Source: CAYWXV01 sp964462535 (lineage in GTDB: Bacteria > Bacteroidota > Ignavibacteria > OLB7). Taken from it: a stretch of DNA of 9,206 bases. A program made the translations under genes and the position numbers. Each line of letters begins with the position of its first letter. Within the stretch, counting starts at the first letter, position 1. Shown piece by piece: positions 1 to 6,925 of the stretch. The notes beneath the pieces are model-generated. The model worked only from the letters and a program-made list of their open reading frames with translations, had not been told where the DNA came from and ran no database searches. Location: positions 1 through 9,206 of the forward strand of contig CAYWXV010000087.1 of the NCBI GenBank assembly GCA_964462535.1. Reading direction: 5' to 3'.

Positions 1-14
1 GGGTTGATCACGTA

Positions 15-3000
15 TTACTCGACGACCGTTCGTCCCTGCCAGACGCGTTCGCCGATTCGGAACTCGATCAGGTAGACACCAGCCGGTAGGGCCGTCAGGT
101 CGAGCGATCTGCGGAAGATGCCGGGCGAGACAGGCGTGGTCTCGCGAAGCATTTCGCGTCCCGACAAGTCGTGAATCAGGAGAAGTCCCACACCCGATGT
201 CGGTATCTCGAATTCAATCGAGCAACGACCGTTGTTCGGGTTCGGGTGGAGCTTCATCCCCGACACGCCGGTCACCACGTCGACCGAACTGATCAGACCC
301 GTGATGTAAATCGAGTCCGACTCCCTGGTGCATCCGTTGGTGTCGATAATCGTGACACGATACCATCCATCTTTCATCGCCAGGATAGCGGTACCGTTCG
401 ATCCGTTCAATGCAGTATCCTGCAGGAACCACGTGTATCGGCCGATGACGTCCGGCGTGGCGATCAGTGAGTCTGTTCCAGGGATGCGTGTGATCGTCGG
501 TTTGTTGGGAAGAGGATGGACCGTTACCGATACCTCTGTTCTTCCCACACCACATCCTGAACTATCGCTCACCGACACTGTGTAGATCCCGCTCTGGCGA
601 ACGGTGATCTCCCGTGTCGAATCACCAGTCGACCACCTGTAGAAATCGAATCCGTTCGATGCGCGGAGCGTTACCTCCCCCCCTTCGCAGAAGCTGGTGT
701 CGTTCCCGACGATCTCGATCGTCGGTTTCGGGATTGCCTGACGATAGGTGATAACGACGGAATCGCGCGAGACCGCCTGGCATCCAAGAGCGTCGTAGGC
801 CATGACACGGAAGACTCCGTCACGATGAACGACGATGCTCTGCGTCGTATCACCTGTCGACCAGACATAGCGTGCCATACCGGGTGAAGCGGAGATGACG
901 ACCGAATCGCCGTCGCAGATTGCTGTTGGTCCCTGTGACGAGAGTGTCACCAGACCTGCGGTGCAGATCGTGAATGTGTCGCTGTAGGCGATGACATTGA
1001 CGCTGTCTCTGTCGCGCACCTGCACAATGGCCCTTGTCGATGGAATCGTCGGGACCGTCCAGTCGAACGAGCCGCTGTTCGCAGTCGACGTCGAGACCGT
1101 GTCCCAGTTCGTTCCGCCATCCGTCGAGTAGTCGATACGGACACGGGTGATGCAGCCGGTGTATGTCCAGTTCAATGTCTTGATGCTGCCGGCCGGCACG
1201 ATCTCATCTGCAATGGGGGTGGTCACATCGAATGTCCGAACTGCCTCCGGACGAGCTGTATCAAGGTTCGAGAATGGTGATTCGGCGGTGTTCACACGCG
1301 CCTTCACGGCATAGCTGTAGTCGTTGCAGTTCTGCACCTGAAGATCGGTGTAGAAGGGTGTTGACGGCGAGACAGCTGCGACGAACGCAAGCGGCTGTCC
1401 CGGTCGGGCCCGATAGAGTGCATACGACGTAATACCGGTCGCCGACGATGGTGTCCACACGACATCGACACGTTTGTCGCTTCCGGTCGCAATCAGATCT
1501 GTTGGCGCCGCAAGGGCTTCGATCTGGAAGGTTCCGCTCCATGCCTCGCCGAAGAGCGACGGGTTGTCGGCATCGATCACACGAACGATCGCATATCGCG
1601 TCTCGACTGCAAGCGCCGGAATACGATGCTCGCCATCATTCGGCGTTGATGAGATCAACGTCGCCCATGACGCTCCGTTGTTGGTCGAGTACTCAATCCG
1701 AACCCGGTTGACACCCGTGGGAATCGTCCACTGAATTGTGGCCGAATCACCAAGACGCCAGATGTCTCCACGTGCAGGGGATGTCACACGGAACGTGGCA
1801 AGGCGACCGACGAAGAGATCGGTGGCGCCACGTCCTCGAAGGGAATCAGGTCCGAAGATCGATGGAGGATCGCCCCCGCCGTTGTAGGCGAACGTTCCGG
1901 CCATGTAGGCATGATCGCCATTGGCGGAGACTGTGAGCGCCGCTCCGTCATCCGCTGCGCCACCCCCTCCTCTCTCGACCCACTGTGGTCTGCCGTCGGC
2001 GTCGAACTTGGCCAGGAAGGCGTCGCTCGATCCTGCGGTTACAGCGTCGATGCTCCAGACCTCCATCGTGTTGTTGAACGTCCCCCCGACGTAGATATTC
2101 CCCTGTGCATCGACGACGATCGAGTTCCCCTGATCATCGGCCGTGGATCCTCCCCGTCGGAGCCAGTCAACGGTTCCGTTGGAGCGGTACCGAATCAGGA
2201 ACATGTCGCGACCACCGGTGGATGCAGCGATGAATGTTCCGAACGACGCCGTCTGTTCGATCGCACCGGTTACATAGACGTTCCCCGATGCGTCGGTCGC
2301 AACACCACGACTCTCCTGATTGCCGACGCCGTTCACCGTGGTGATCCATTGGAGGGTCCCACCACTGTTGTACTTGACGGTGAATCCTTCGTCTCCGGCG
2401 TTATAGGGAAGCGCGTTTCCTGCGAACGTGGCTGCCGCCCCGTACTTGCCACAGATAACAACGTTCCCCGATGCATCGATCGCCACACCGTCTGCGATAT
2501 CTGTTGCGTTTCCACCACCTGACCGAGCCCACTGGAGTGTGCCCGCGGAGTTGTACACAAGAGCGAGCGCTTCGACTCCGGTGCCTGAGAGGCCCGTGCC
2601 GCTGAAGGTCGCTGAGTTCTGGAACGACCCAGCGACGGCACAACGGCCGTTCCCATCCAGGGCAATCGCGAGCCCCTCATCGGCTCCGCTCCCTCCTCCC
2701 CCACGGGCCCATGTGACGGTCCCGGCGCGTGTGACGCGTGCAACAAATAGATCCTGGCCGCCTGAGCTGTTCAATCCCTGCGATCCGAAAGAGGCGGTGA
2801 CGCTGAACGAGCCGGTGATCAGGATGTCGTTGTTGGAAGGATCGACGGCGATGCCGTTCCCCCTATCGGCCCCGTTGCCACCGAACGATCTCCCCCACTG
2901 CAGAGTCCCACCCGGGTTGTAGCAGACGAGCGCGACATCGCTGGATCCGGCAGCACGGAGTGTCGTGTCACCCAGATTGAGCGAGTCGCTGAACGTGGCG

Positions 3001-5057
3001 ATGACGTAGACGTACCCGGCATCGTCGACCGCTACCCCACCTACCGATTCCGAACTACCACTACCTCCCGAACGGGCCCACTGATAGGTGATCGGAAGTG
3101 TCGTGATCGTGAAGAGAGAATCATTCCAATCGTTGATCGCAGAGTTATTCCGGTTCGTTGCCCGCACACGTCCCTGTGTGGTCGCGAAGCCGGGAACGGT
3201 CCACGAGAGACTTGCGGGGCTGGCCGCCTGATTATCGCGGATGGTATACCAGTTCGCCCCGTTGTCGGGACTGAACTCGAAGAGGAGCGTTGTGACTCCC
3301 GACGAATTCCATCCAAGTGTCAGGTTCTGCCCCGACCGATATTTCGCTGGAGCGTTCGGCGTCGTCAGTGTGAGCGTTTCGGTGGCGGACGAGACTACCT
3401 CGAACGGACGGACGAGAGTGTTGTTCTCGAGCGAGACGTCGCCGGTGAGGGCGGTCGAAACCGTCATCAGGTAGCGGTTCACCGTCGTGATGGATGTCGT
3501 GTTGAATGCGACGGTAGCCGACTGTCCCGGCTGGAGAAGAGCTATTGTCTTCGAGTCCGTATAGATCTGCGTTCCGGCTGAATCACGGATCGTGCAGTTG
3601 ACTCCCTGATTTGTGAGCGTCCCGGTGCCGCCGTTTCTAAAGACAGCCGTCGGTGTAATGGAGTTCGACGAGGGAATTGCAGCCCCCACAGCCGGTTCCA
3701 GAATACTTGAAACGACAATGTCGGCGCTGTTTCCATCGATCGGGTCGACACACGAGGCTGACTCGGACCGTTGACGGAGCAGCGTCGCCACCCGGGGATG
3801 GAAGAAGAGCTGCGTACCGAACGATGTCAGATGGCAGTAGCTCATGATCCATCCGCGGCGGGGATTGGTGCCGCTGTAGCATCCCCCTTCCGCCGTGTAA
3901 CACGAATCGATGGCCGGCGACCAGGTACACGAGTGGGTATGGGGAGAACCGAAGTTGTGGCCAAGCTCATGCGACGTCACGTCGCTGTCCCAGACATAGG
4001 TAATGGTCGGGTACGTGACGTTGTTGTTCAGACCGGCGACCGAGTACCCCGAGCCGCTGGTCCTGCTTGCACAGAGCGTGTTGAGATAGGCGATCCCTCC
4101 ACCAACGCTGCTGTTCGACAGGAGCTGCGCCACCGATCGATAGACCGATGACATGTTCGCGTTCCAGTACGAACGAAACTGACCCAGCAGAGTATTTGTC
4201 GATGTTCCGGGATAGGGATCCGATCCAGTCCAGATGCGGAGATATGGAACCAGGATTCGGACATTGATATCTCTCTCATAAATGCTGGAAACGGAACCGA
4301 AGACGGTCAGCGCATAATTGGCTGCGCGCGAGAGGTTGCGGCTGTGGGCGACGTAGTAGGCCGAGTCACCCTCCAGGGCGAGTTGTGCCGAGAGGAGCGT
4401 GTTCGACTGCAATGTTCGCGACGACTCCTCCCTCTTCAGACCGGCCCGGAACTCCGCCATCGACCGCACCTCTTCTTCCTGATATCCCTCCACCTCCTCG
4501 GCTCCACACGTCCAATGGGCCTGAAGTCCGTTCAGGCGGAGGGCCTCGATCTCGTCATAAATGACCATGACGGAGGGAGCATCGTCTTCCAGCTTGAGCG
4601 GGGCGAACGTGTAGCGATGTCGGTCGCCATGTTCGTCTGGCACCTCGATGTAGCCCGAGAAATAGTTCCGGAAGAGGGCCAGATAGACATACGATCCGGG
4701 GATTTCATCCACGGACCCTTTGAAGAAGAGCGAGCGGTCGGGAGTGAACAGGCTGTCACCATGGGCCGTGCCGGCAACGATGATGCCGTCGGGGGTCATC
4801 ACGCTGAATCGTCGGAGGCGGAGCGTCACGGTGGCGTCGGATCGAAACGGAAATTTCTCGAGCCGCACATCCGATCCAACGGGAGGATCGAATCGATCGA
4901 AAGCGATTCCGTTGACAGAGGCGAAGGCAGATCCCTGTGGGAATACTGCCGATGTGGTTCGTTGCGCCGGAGGTGTGGTTCTCTTGACGAGATCCGAAGC
5001 AATCTGGGCACGGAGCGTCAGCGGCAACAGGAGCAGGAGGACGACAAATAGCTTCAT
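15..5057 (-). CDS. Secreted reprolysin-like zinc metalloprotease with beta-propeller and T9SS sorting domain
   Basis: Probable secreted endopeptidase exported by Sec and then by the type IX system; the substrate is unknown. The chosen ATG at 5057 directly precedes a classic signal peptide (MKLFVVLLLLLPLTLRA, then Q). An in-frame GTG at 5081 would add eight residues ahead of it, and neither start has a clear Shine-Dalgarno. Residues below are counted from that GTG (1688 aa; 1680 from the ATG). In order: signal peptide to about 25; propeptide to about 220 with a possible cysteine switch (C192-G193); M12-type catalytic domain about 240-446 with zinc motif HELGHNFGSPH (371-381) and Met-turn IMSYC (412-416); CARDB-like Ig domain 453-562; Ig-like module 568-660; seven SBBP-type propeller repeats 668-1097; a second Ig-like module 1098-1188; FN3-like 1191-1279; a third module 1281-1373; Ig/PKD-like repeats 1386-1593; sorting domain about 1600-1688 (HPNPNNG, DLSGRE, LPAGVYLI). 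All catalytic residues are present and the frame is intact to TAA at 15-17. Family assignment is strong; biological role is inferred. Confidence 0.93.
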   Translation of the reverse strand: MKLFVVLLLLLPLTLRAQIASDLVKRTTPPAQRTTSAVFPQGSAFASVNGIAFDRFDPPVGSDVRLEKFPFRSDATVTLRLRRFSVMTPDGIIVAGTAHGDSLFTPDRSLFFKGSVDEIPGSYVYLALFRNYFSGYIEVPDEHGDRHRYTFAPLKLEDDAPSVMVIYDEIEALRLNGLQAHWTCGAEEVEGYQEEEVRSMAEFRAGLKREESSRTLQSNTLLSAQLALEGDSAYYVAHSRNLSRAANYALTVFGSVSSIYERDINVRILVPYLRIWTGSDPYPGTSTNTLLGQFRSYWNANMSSVYRSVAQLLSNSSVGGGIAYLNTLCASRTSGSGYSVAGLNNNVTYPTITYVWDSDVTSHELGHNFGSPHTHSCTWSPAIDSCYTAEGGCYSGTNPRRGWIMSYCHLTSFGTQLFFHPRVATLLRQRSESASCVDPIDGNSADIVVSSILEPAVGAAIPSSNSITPTAVFRNGGTGTLTNQGVNCTIRDSAGTQIYTDSKTIALLQPGQSATVAFNTTSITTVNRYLMTVSTALTGDVSLENNTLVRPFEVVSSATETLTLTTPNAPAKYRSGQNLTLGWNSSGVTTLLFEFSPDNGANWYTIRDNQAASPASLSWTVPGFATTQGRVRATNRNNSAINDWNDSLFTITTLPITYQWARSGGSGSSESVGGVAVDDAGYVYVIATFSDSLNLGDTTLRAAGSSDVALVCYNPGGTLQWGRSFGGNGADRGNGIAVDPSNNDILITGSFSVTASFGSQGLNSSGGQDLFVARVTRAGTVTWARGGGGSGADEGLAIALDGNGRCAVAGSFQNSATFSGTGLSGTGVEALALVYNSAGTLQWARSGGGNATDIADGVAIDASGNVVICGKYGAAATFAGNALPYNAGDEGFTVKYNSGGTLQWITTVNGVGNQESRGVATDASGNVYVTGAIEQTASFGTFIAASTGGRDMFLIRYRSNGTVDWLRRGGSTADDQGNSIVVDAQGNIYVGGTFNNTMEVWSIDAVTAGSSDAFLAKFDADGRPQWVERGGGGAADDGAALTVSANGDHAYMAGTFAYNGGGDPPSIFGPDSLRGRGATDLFVGRLATFRVTSPARGDIWRLGDSATIQWTIPTGVNRVRIEYSTNNGASWATLISSTPNDGEHRIPALAVETRYAIVRVIDADNPSLFGEAWSGTFQIEALAAPTDLIATGSDKRVDVVWTPSSATGITSYALYRARPGQPLAFVAAVSPSTPFYTDLQVQNCNDYSYAVKARVNTAESPFSNLDTARPEAVRTFDVTTPIADEIVPAGSIKTLNWTYTGCITRVRIDYSTDGGTNWDTVSTSTANSGSFDWTVPTIPSTRAIVQVRDRDSVNVIAYSDTFTICTAGLVTLSSQGPTAICDGDSVVISASPGMARYVWSTGDTTQSIVVHRDGVFRVMAYDALGCQAVSRDSVVITYRQAIPKPTIEIVGNDTSFCEGGEVTLRASNGFDFYRWSTGDSTREITVRQSGIYTVSVSDSSGCGVGRTEVSVTVHPLPNKPTITRIPGTDSLIATPDVIGRYTWFLQDTALNGSNGTAILAMKDGWYRVTIIDTNGCTRESDSIYITGLISSVDVVTGVSGMKLHPNPNNGRCSIEFEIPTSGVGLLLIHDLSGREMLRETTPVSPGIFRRSLDLTALPAGVYLIEFRIGERVWQGRTVVE
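303..926 (-). repeat. Ig/PKD-like C-terminal repeats of the metalloprotease
   Basis: Two clear copies and one degenerate copy of a module of about 60-70 residues precede the sorting domain. Copy 1 (residues 1386-1445, GTG numbering) has ICDGDSVVISAS, then YVWSTGDTTQSI, then GVFRVMAYDALGC. Copy 2 (1464-1521) has FCEGGEVTLRAS, then YRWSTGDSTREI, then GIYTVSVSDSSGC. Copy 3 (1526-1593) keeps YTWFLQD, GWYRVTIIDTNGC and the closing strand but has lost the first Cys. The Cys pairs may be disulfides. Such modules commonly act as spacers before T9SS tails. Confidence 0.75.
1791..3080 (-). repeat. Seven tandem SBBP-type beta-propeller repeats inside the metalloprotease gene
   Basis: Seven consecutive repeats of about 60-65 codons, starting near residues 668, 728, 790, 850, 911, 972 and 1033 (GTG numbering). 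Each begins with a QWxRSGG-like strand, continues with a D-x-x-x-G-x-A-x-D-x-x-G-N-x-Y-V-x-G-x-F/Y segment, and ends with a strand reading roughly D-x-F-x-x-x-Y-x-x-x-G-T-L. This pattern matches the SBBP (seven-bladed beta-propeller-like) family. Seven copies would close a single propeller. The last copy is the most diverged and longest, with a Gly/Pro-rich insert around 1067-1080. In the DNA the copies are diverged, so this is an old protein repeat and not a recent tandem duplication. Confidence 0.88.
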
Positions 5058-5200
5058 CGAGAACCGAGTTAGGGTTATCACGACCGGCGATGAGTAATGG
5101 GCAGCCGGTTCACGGGATGGCGTTGAGGAATGGACCTGGTTTTCTGGACGGTTGAGAATATACGGTCTTGAGGCCGATCAAATCCCCCAAAACCTTCACC

Positions 5201-5232
5201 TCGTGGCCGACAGGGGTGAATCCGTATCTTTG
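5201..5232 (+). promoter_or_regulatory. Candidate Bacteroidota-type promoter of the first FKBP gene
   Basis: TATCTTTG at 5225-5232 is a perfect match to the Bacteroidota -7 consensus TAnnTTTG and is followed by a C-run, as at the first rRNA promoter. With the 21-base spacer used by the rRNA promoters, the -33 slot falls on TCG at 5201-5203, one mismatch from TTG. Transcription would start around 5236-5240, giving a 5' leader of roughly 85-90 bases. The weak -33 box lowers confidence. Confidence 0.5.
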
Positions 5233-5309
5233 CCCCCTTGTTTCCCCCGGCACAGGCTGGCGATCCAATGCACCGCCCGGATGGGAAGACTTTGAACTGA
5301 ACGATAATT

Positions 5310-5314
5310 GGGAG
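5310..5314 (+). promoter_or_regulatory. Shine-Dalgarno-like site of the first FKBP gene
   Basis: GGGAG at 5310-5314 lies ten bases before the ATG at 5325. It is the only purine-rich ribosome-binding candidate at a workable distance for any of the four protein starts in this window. It supports the chosen start. The other three starts have no clear Shine-Dalgarno, as is common in Bacteroidota. Confidence 0.5.
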
Positions 5315-5324
5315 AATCACCTGT

Positions 5325-6086
5325 ATGAGGAATCGCTGGCTTCTATTGCCGCTTGCCACCCTTGTCATCGCGGCCTGCCAGGATGGAGGCGCCGGCGGCG
5401 CCGGAAAAAGCTCGGATACAACAAAGGCCAAGCTCGACAGCATTAGTCAGCTCGACAGCGTTAGCTACGTTATAGGGCAGAATCTGGGAGATCGCGCACG
5501 GGGCGATTCCGTTAAACTGAACCCCGATATGCTGGTCCGCGGATTCAACGACGCCTATGCCAATAAAGGGGCGTTGACCGATTCGCAGATGAATGCCGTC
5601 ATGGCAAGCTTCCAGACGACTCTCCAGAAGGAACAGGCGGAACGGGCCAACAAGGCCGGGGCGGCGAATGAGGAGAAGGGGAAGAAGTTCCTGGAGGAGA
5701 ACAAGAAGAAAGAAGGGGTGATCGAGCTTCCGAGCGGTCTCCAGTACAAGATTTTGACGCCAGGAACGGGAAAATCGCCAGGTGAGACCGATCAGGTTCA
5801 GGTCCTCTACAAGGGGCGACTGATGGACGGAACGGTTTTCGACAGCGCGACCGATCGGAGCGCTCCCGCAACCTTCTATGTCGCAGGGGTGATTCCCGGT
5901 TGGACCGAAGCGTTGAAGATGATGCAGGAGGGCGCCAAGTGGGAGGTCTACATCCCCGGCAAGCTCGCCTACGGTATTGCTCCCCCTCCGGGTGGGAAGA
6001 TCGAGCCGAATTCACTCCTGATCTTTGAAGTCGAGTTGGTTAAAGTCCTTCCGCCGACGGCCACGCCCTCCGGCGGCAGCAAATAA
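5325..6086 (+). CDS. FKBP-type peptidyl-prolyl cis-trans isomerase, lipoprotein (FkpA/Mip-like)
   Basis: Catalyses cis-trans isomerisation of X-Pro bonds and probably helps exported proteins fold. The 253-residue product opens with a lipoprotein signal peptide whose lipobox IAAC puts the acylated Cys at residue 18. The next residues, Q-D-G-G, have no acidic surface-export cluster, so I infer a periplasm-facing membrane anchor. A Gly/Ser-rich linker (20-37) leads to an FKBP_N dimerisation-type domain (about 40-128, starting SQLDSVSYVIGQNLG). The FKBP_C catalytic domain follows (about 133-242). Binding-pocket residues expected from FKBP12 are present: Y162, F172-D173, F184, V189-I190, W193, Y216 and F234. 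It is closest to the next gene, sharing IEPNSLLIFEVEL and DGTVFDSAT. A GGGAG site precedes the ATG. It is first in a three-gene FKBP tandem and is followed 13 bases later by a hairpin terminator, so it may be transcribed partly on its own. Confidence 0.95.
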   Translation: MRNRWLLLPLATLVIAACQDGGAGGAGKSSDTTKAKLDSISQLDSVSYVIGQNLGDRARGDSVKLNPDMLVRGFNDAYANKGALTDSQMNAVMASFQTTLQKEQAERANKAGAANEEKGKKFLEENKKKEGVIELPSGLQYKILTPGTGKSPGETDQVQVLYKGRLMDGTVFDSATDRSAPATFYVAGVIPGWTEALKMMQEGAKWEVYIPGKLAYGIAPPPGGKIEPNSLLIFEVELVKVLPPTATPSGGSK

Positions 6087-6099
6087 CAGATGATGATGG

Positions 6100-6140
6100 A
6101 CGGAGCCCGGCACCTGTGTGGTCGGGCTCCGTTTCTCTAT
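6100..6140 (+). terminator. Rho-independent-type terminator after the first FKBP gene
   Basis: CGGAGCCCG (6101-6109) pairs perfectly with CGGGCTCCG (6123-6131). A6100-T6132 extends the stem to 10 bp, with a loop of about 13 bases. The stem is followed by TTTCTCTAT, a moderately T-rich tail. It lies between the stop codon at 6086 and the next start at 6164. It may act as a leaky terminator or an RNA-stabilising hairpin that lowers expression of the downstream paralogs. Confidence 0.75.
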
Positions 6141-6163
6141 ATCAGTCCATTCAATCCCAACCC

Positions 6164-6871
6164 ATGCGCTCCATCCTAACGCTTCTGATCGTCTCAATCG
6201 CTTCGATCCTTCCACTGATGGCACAGACGCCGATTCCGCCGTCACAGATGGATAGTGTCAGCTACATCATAGGACACTACTACGGCAACAGCATTCAACA
6301 GCAGGCCCGTGCTGACGGTGTCGATCTCAACGTCGACCTGATGTCGCAGGGCTTTCTGGACGCCATCTCCGGTCGTGGGCGTTTCGATGATGCCGCTACC
6401 CGGGAGATTATGTCCCGATTTCAGCAGATGATGGCGGAGGCGAAGGCCGAAAAAGCCCGGCTGGCTGCCGTGACAAATCTGGAGGCGGGGCGGAAGTTCC
6501 TGGCTGAAAACAAGACCAAGCAGGGTGTTGTAGAACTCCCAAGCGGACTCCAGTACAAGATCGTGACCCCCGGAAGGGGGAGGACGCCGTCCAAGAGCGA
6601 TCAGGTGTCCGTTCTCTACACCGGGCGTCTGCTGGATGGGACGGTCTTCGACAGTGCGACCAATCCGAACGAACCCGTCACCTTCCCCGTCACCGGCGTG
6701 ATAGCCGGCTGGACAGAGGCTCTGCTGAAAATGAAGGAGGGGGCGAAATGGGAACTCTACATCCCTGCTTCGCTGGCGTATGGCGAGAACCCGCCCCATG
6801 GAGGAGCAATCGAACCTAACTCCCTCCTGATCTTCGAGGTCGAGCTGATTGCGGTAGTCGCCGGTAACTGA
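6164..6871 (+). CDS. FKBP-type peptidyl-prolyl cis-trans isomerase, periplasmic (second paralog)
   Basis: Periplasmic prolyl isomerase of 235 residues. I chose the ATG at 6164 over an upstream GTG at 6116. The GTG lies inside the preceding terminator hairpin and would put 16 extra residues before the signal peptide. The signal peptide runs to about residue 20 (ILPLMA, then Q-T-P) with no lipobox Cys, so the product is soluble. The FKBP_N domain spans about 27-112 (MDSVSYIIGHYYGNS). FKBP_C spans about 120-232, with Y152, F162-D163, F174, V179-I180, W183, Y206 and F224 conserved. It shares long identical stretches with the upstream lipoprotein paralog (VELPSGLQYKI, DGTVFDSAT, IEPNSLLIFEVEL), which suggests the two arose by tandem duplication and later gained different export signals. 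No Shine-Dalgarno or clear -7 promoter box lies in the 31 bases between the hairpin tail and the ATG, so it may depend on readthrough. The stop is TGA at 6869-6871. Confidence 0.94.
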   Translation: MRSILTLLIVSIASILPLMAQTPIPPSQMDSVSYIIGHYYGNSIQQQARADGVDLNVDLMSQGFLDAISGRGRFDDAATREIMSRFQQMMAEAKAEKARLAAVTNLEAGRKFLAENKTKQGVVELPSGLQYKIVTPGRGRTPSKSDQVSVLYTGRLLDGTVFDSATNPNEPVTFPVTGVIAGWTEALLKMKEGAKWELYIPASLAYGENPPHGGAIEPNSLLIFEVELIAVVAGN

Positions 6872-6925
6872 TTCGGCCGTGACGCTCGTCCCCTGCAACT
6901 ACATTTCTCACACGGATACATCGGA

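Larger units (their letters stand above)
5058..5324. other. Divergent intergenic region between the metalloprotease and the first FKBP gene
   Basis: About 267 bases lie between two divergently transcribed genes, so promoters for both should lie here. On the plus side there is one good -7 match (see the promoter at 5201-5232). On the minus side the best I see is TATATTCT (reverse complement of 5155-5162), which agrees with TAnnTTTG at only four of six fixed positions and lacks a well-spaced -33 TTG. No convincing small ORF, tRNA or hairpin was found. Confidence 0.6.

Noticed and set aside
4344..5051. Long plus-strand ORF (235 codons) opposite the protease gene
   Set aside because: It lies wholly antisense to the signal peptide, propeptide and start of the protease. 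Its Arg/Glu/Gly-rich translation shows no recognisable domain and its start has no upstream promoter. GC-rich coding DNA often yields such shadows.
5058..5081. GTG at 5081 as the start of the metalloprotease
   Set aside because: It would add eight residues before an already complete signal peptide beginning at the ATG at 5057, and it has no Shine-Dalgarno. It remains possible, but the ATG is preferred.
5155..5162. TATATTCT on the minus strand as the protease promoter
   Set aside because: It matches only TA and TT of the -7 consensus, and the nearest TTG triplets are 16 or 25 bases away instead of about 21.
6116..6163. GTG at 6116 as the start of FKBP 2
   Set aside because: It lies in the loop of the preceding terminator hairpin and adds a non-signal-like 16-residue N-terminus in front of a good signal peptide.
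6900..6907. TACATTTC as a -7 box for FKBP 3
   Set aside because: It matches five of six fixed positions, but there is no TTG near the right distance upstream and the start would lie very close to the ATG. Too weak to list as a promoter.
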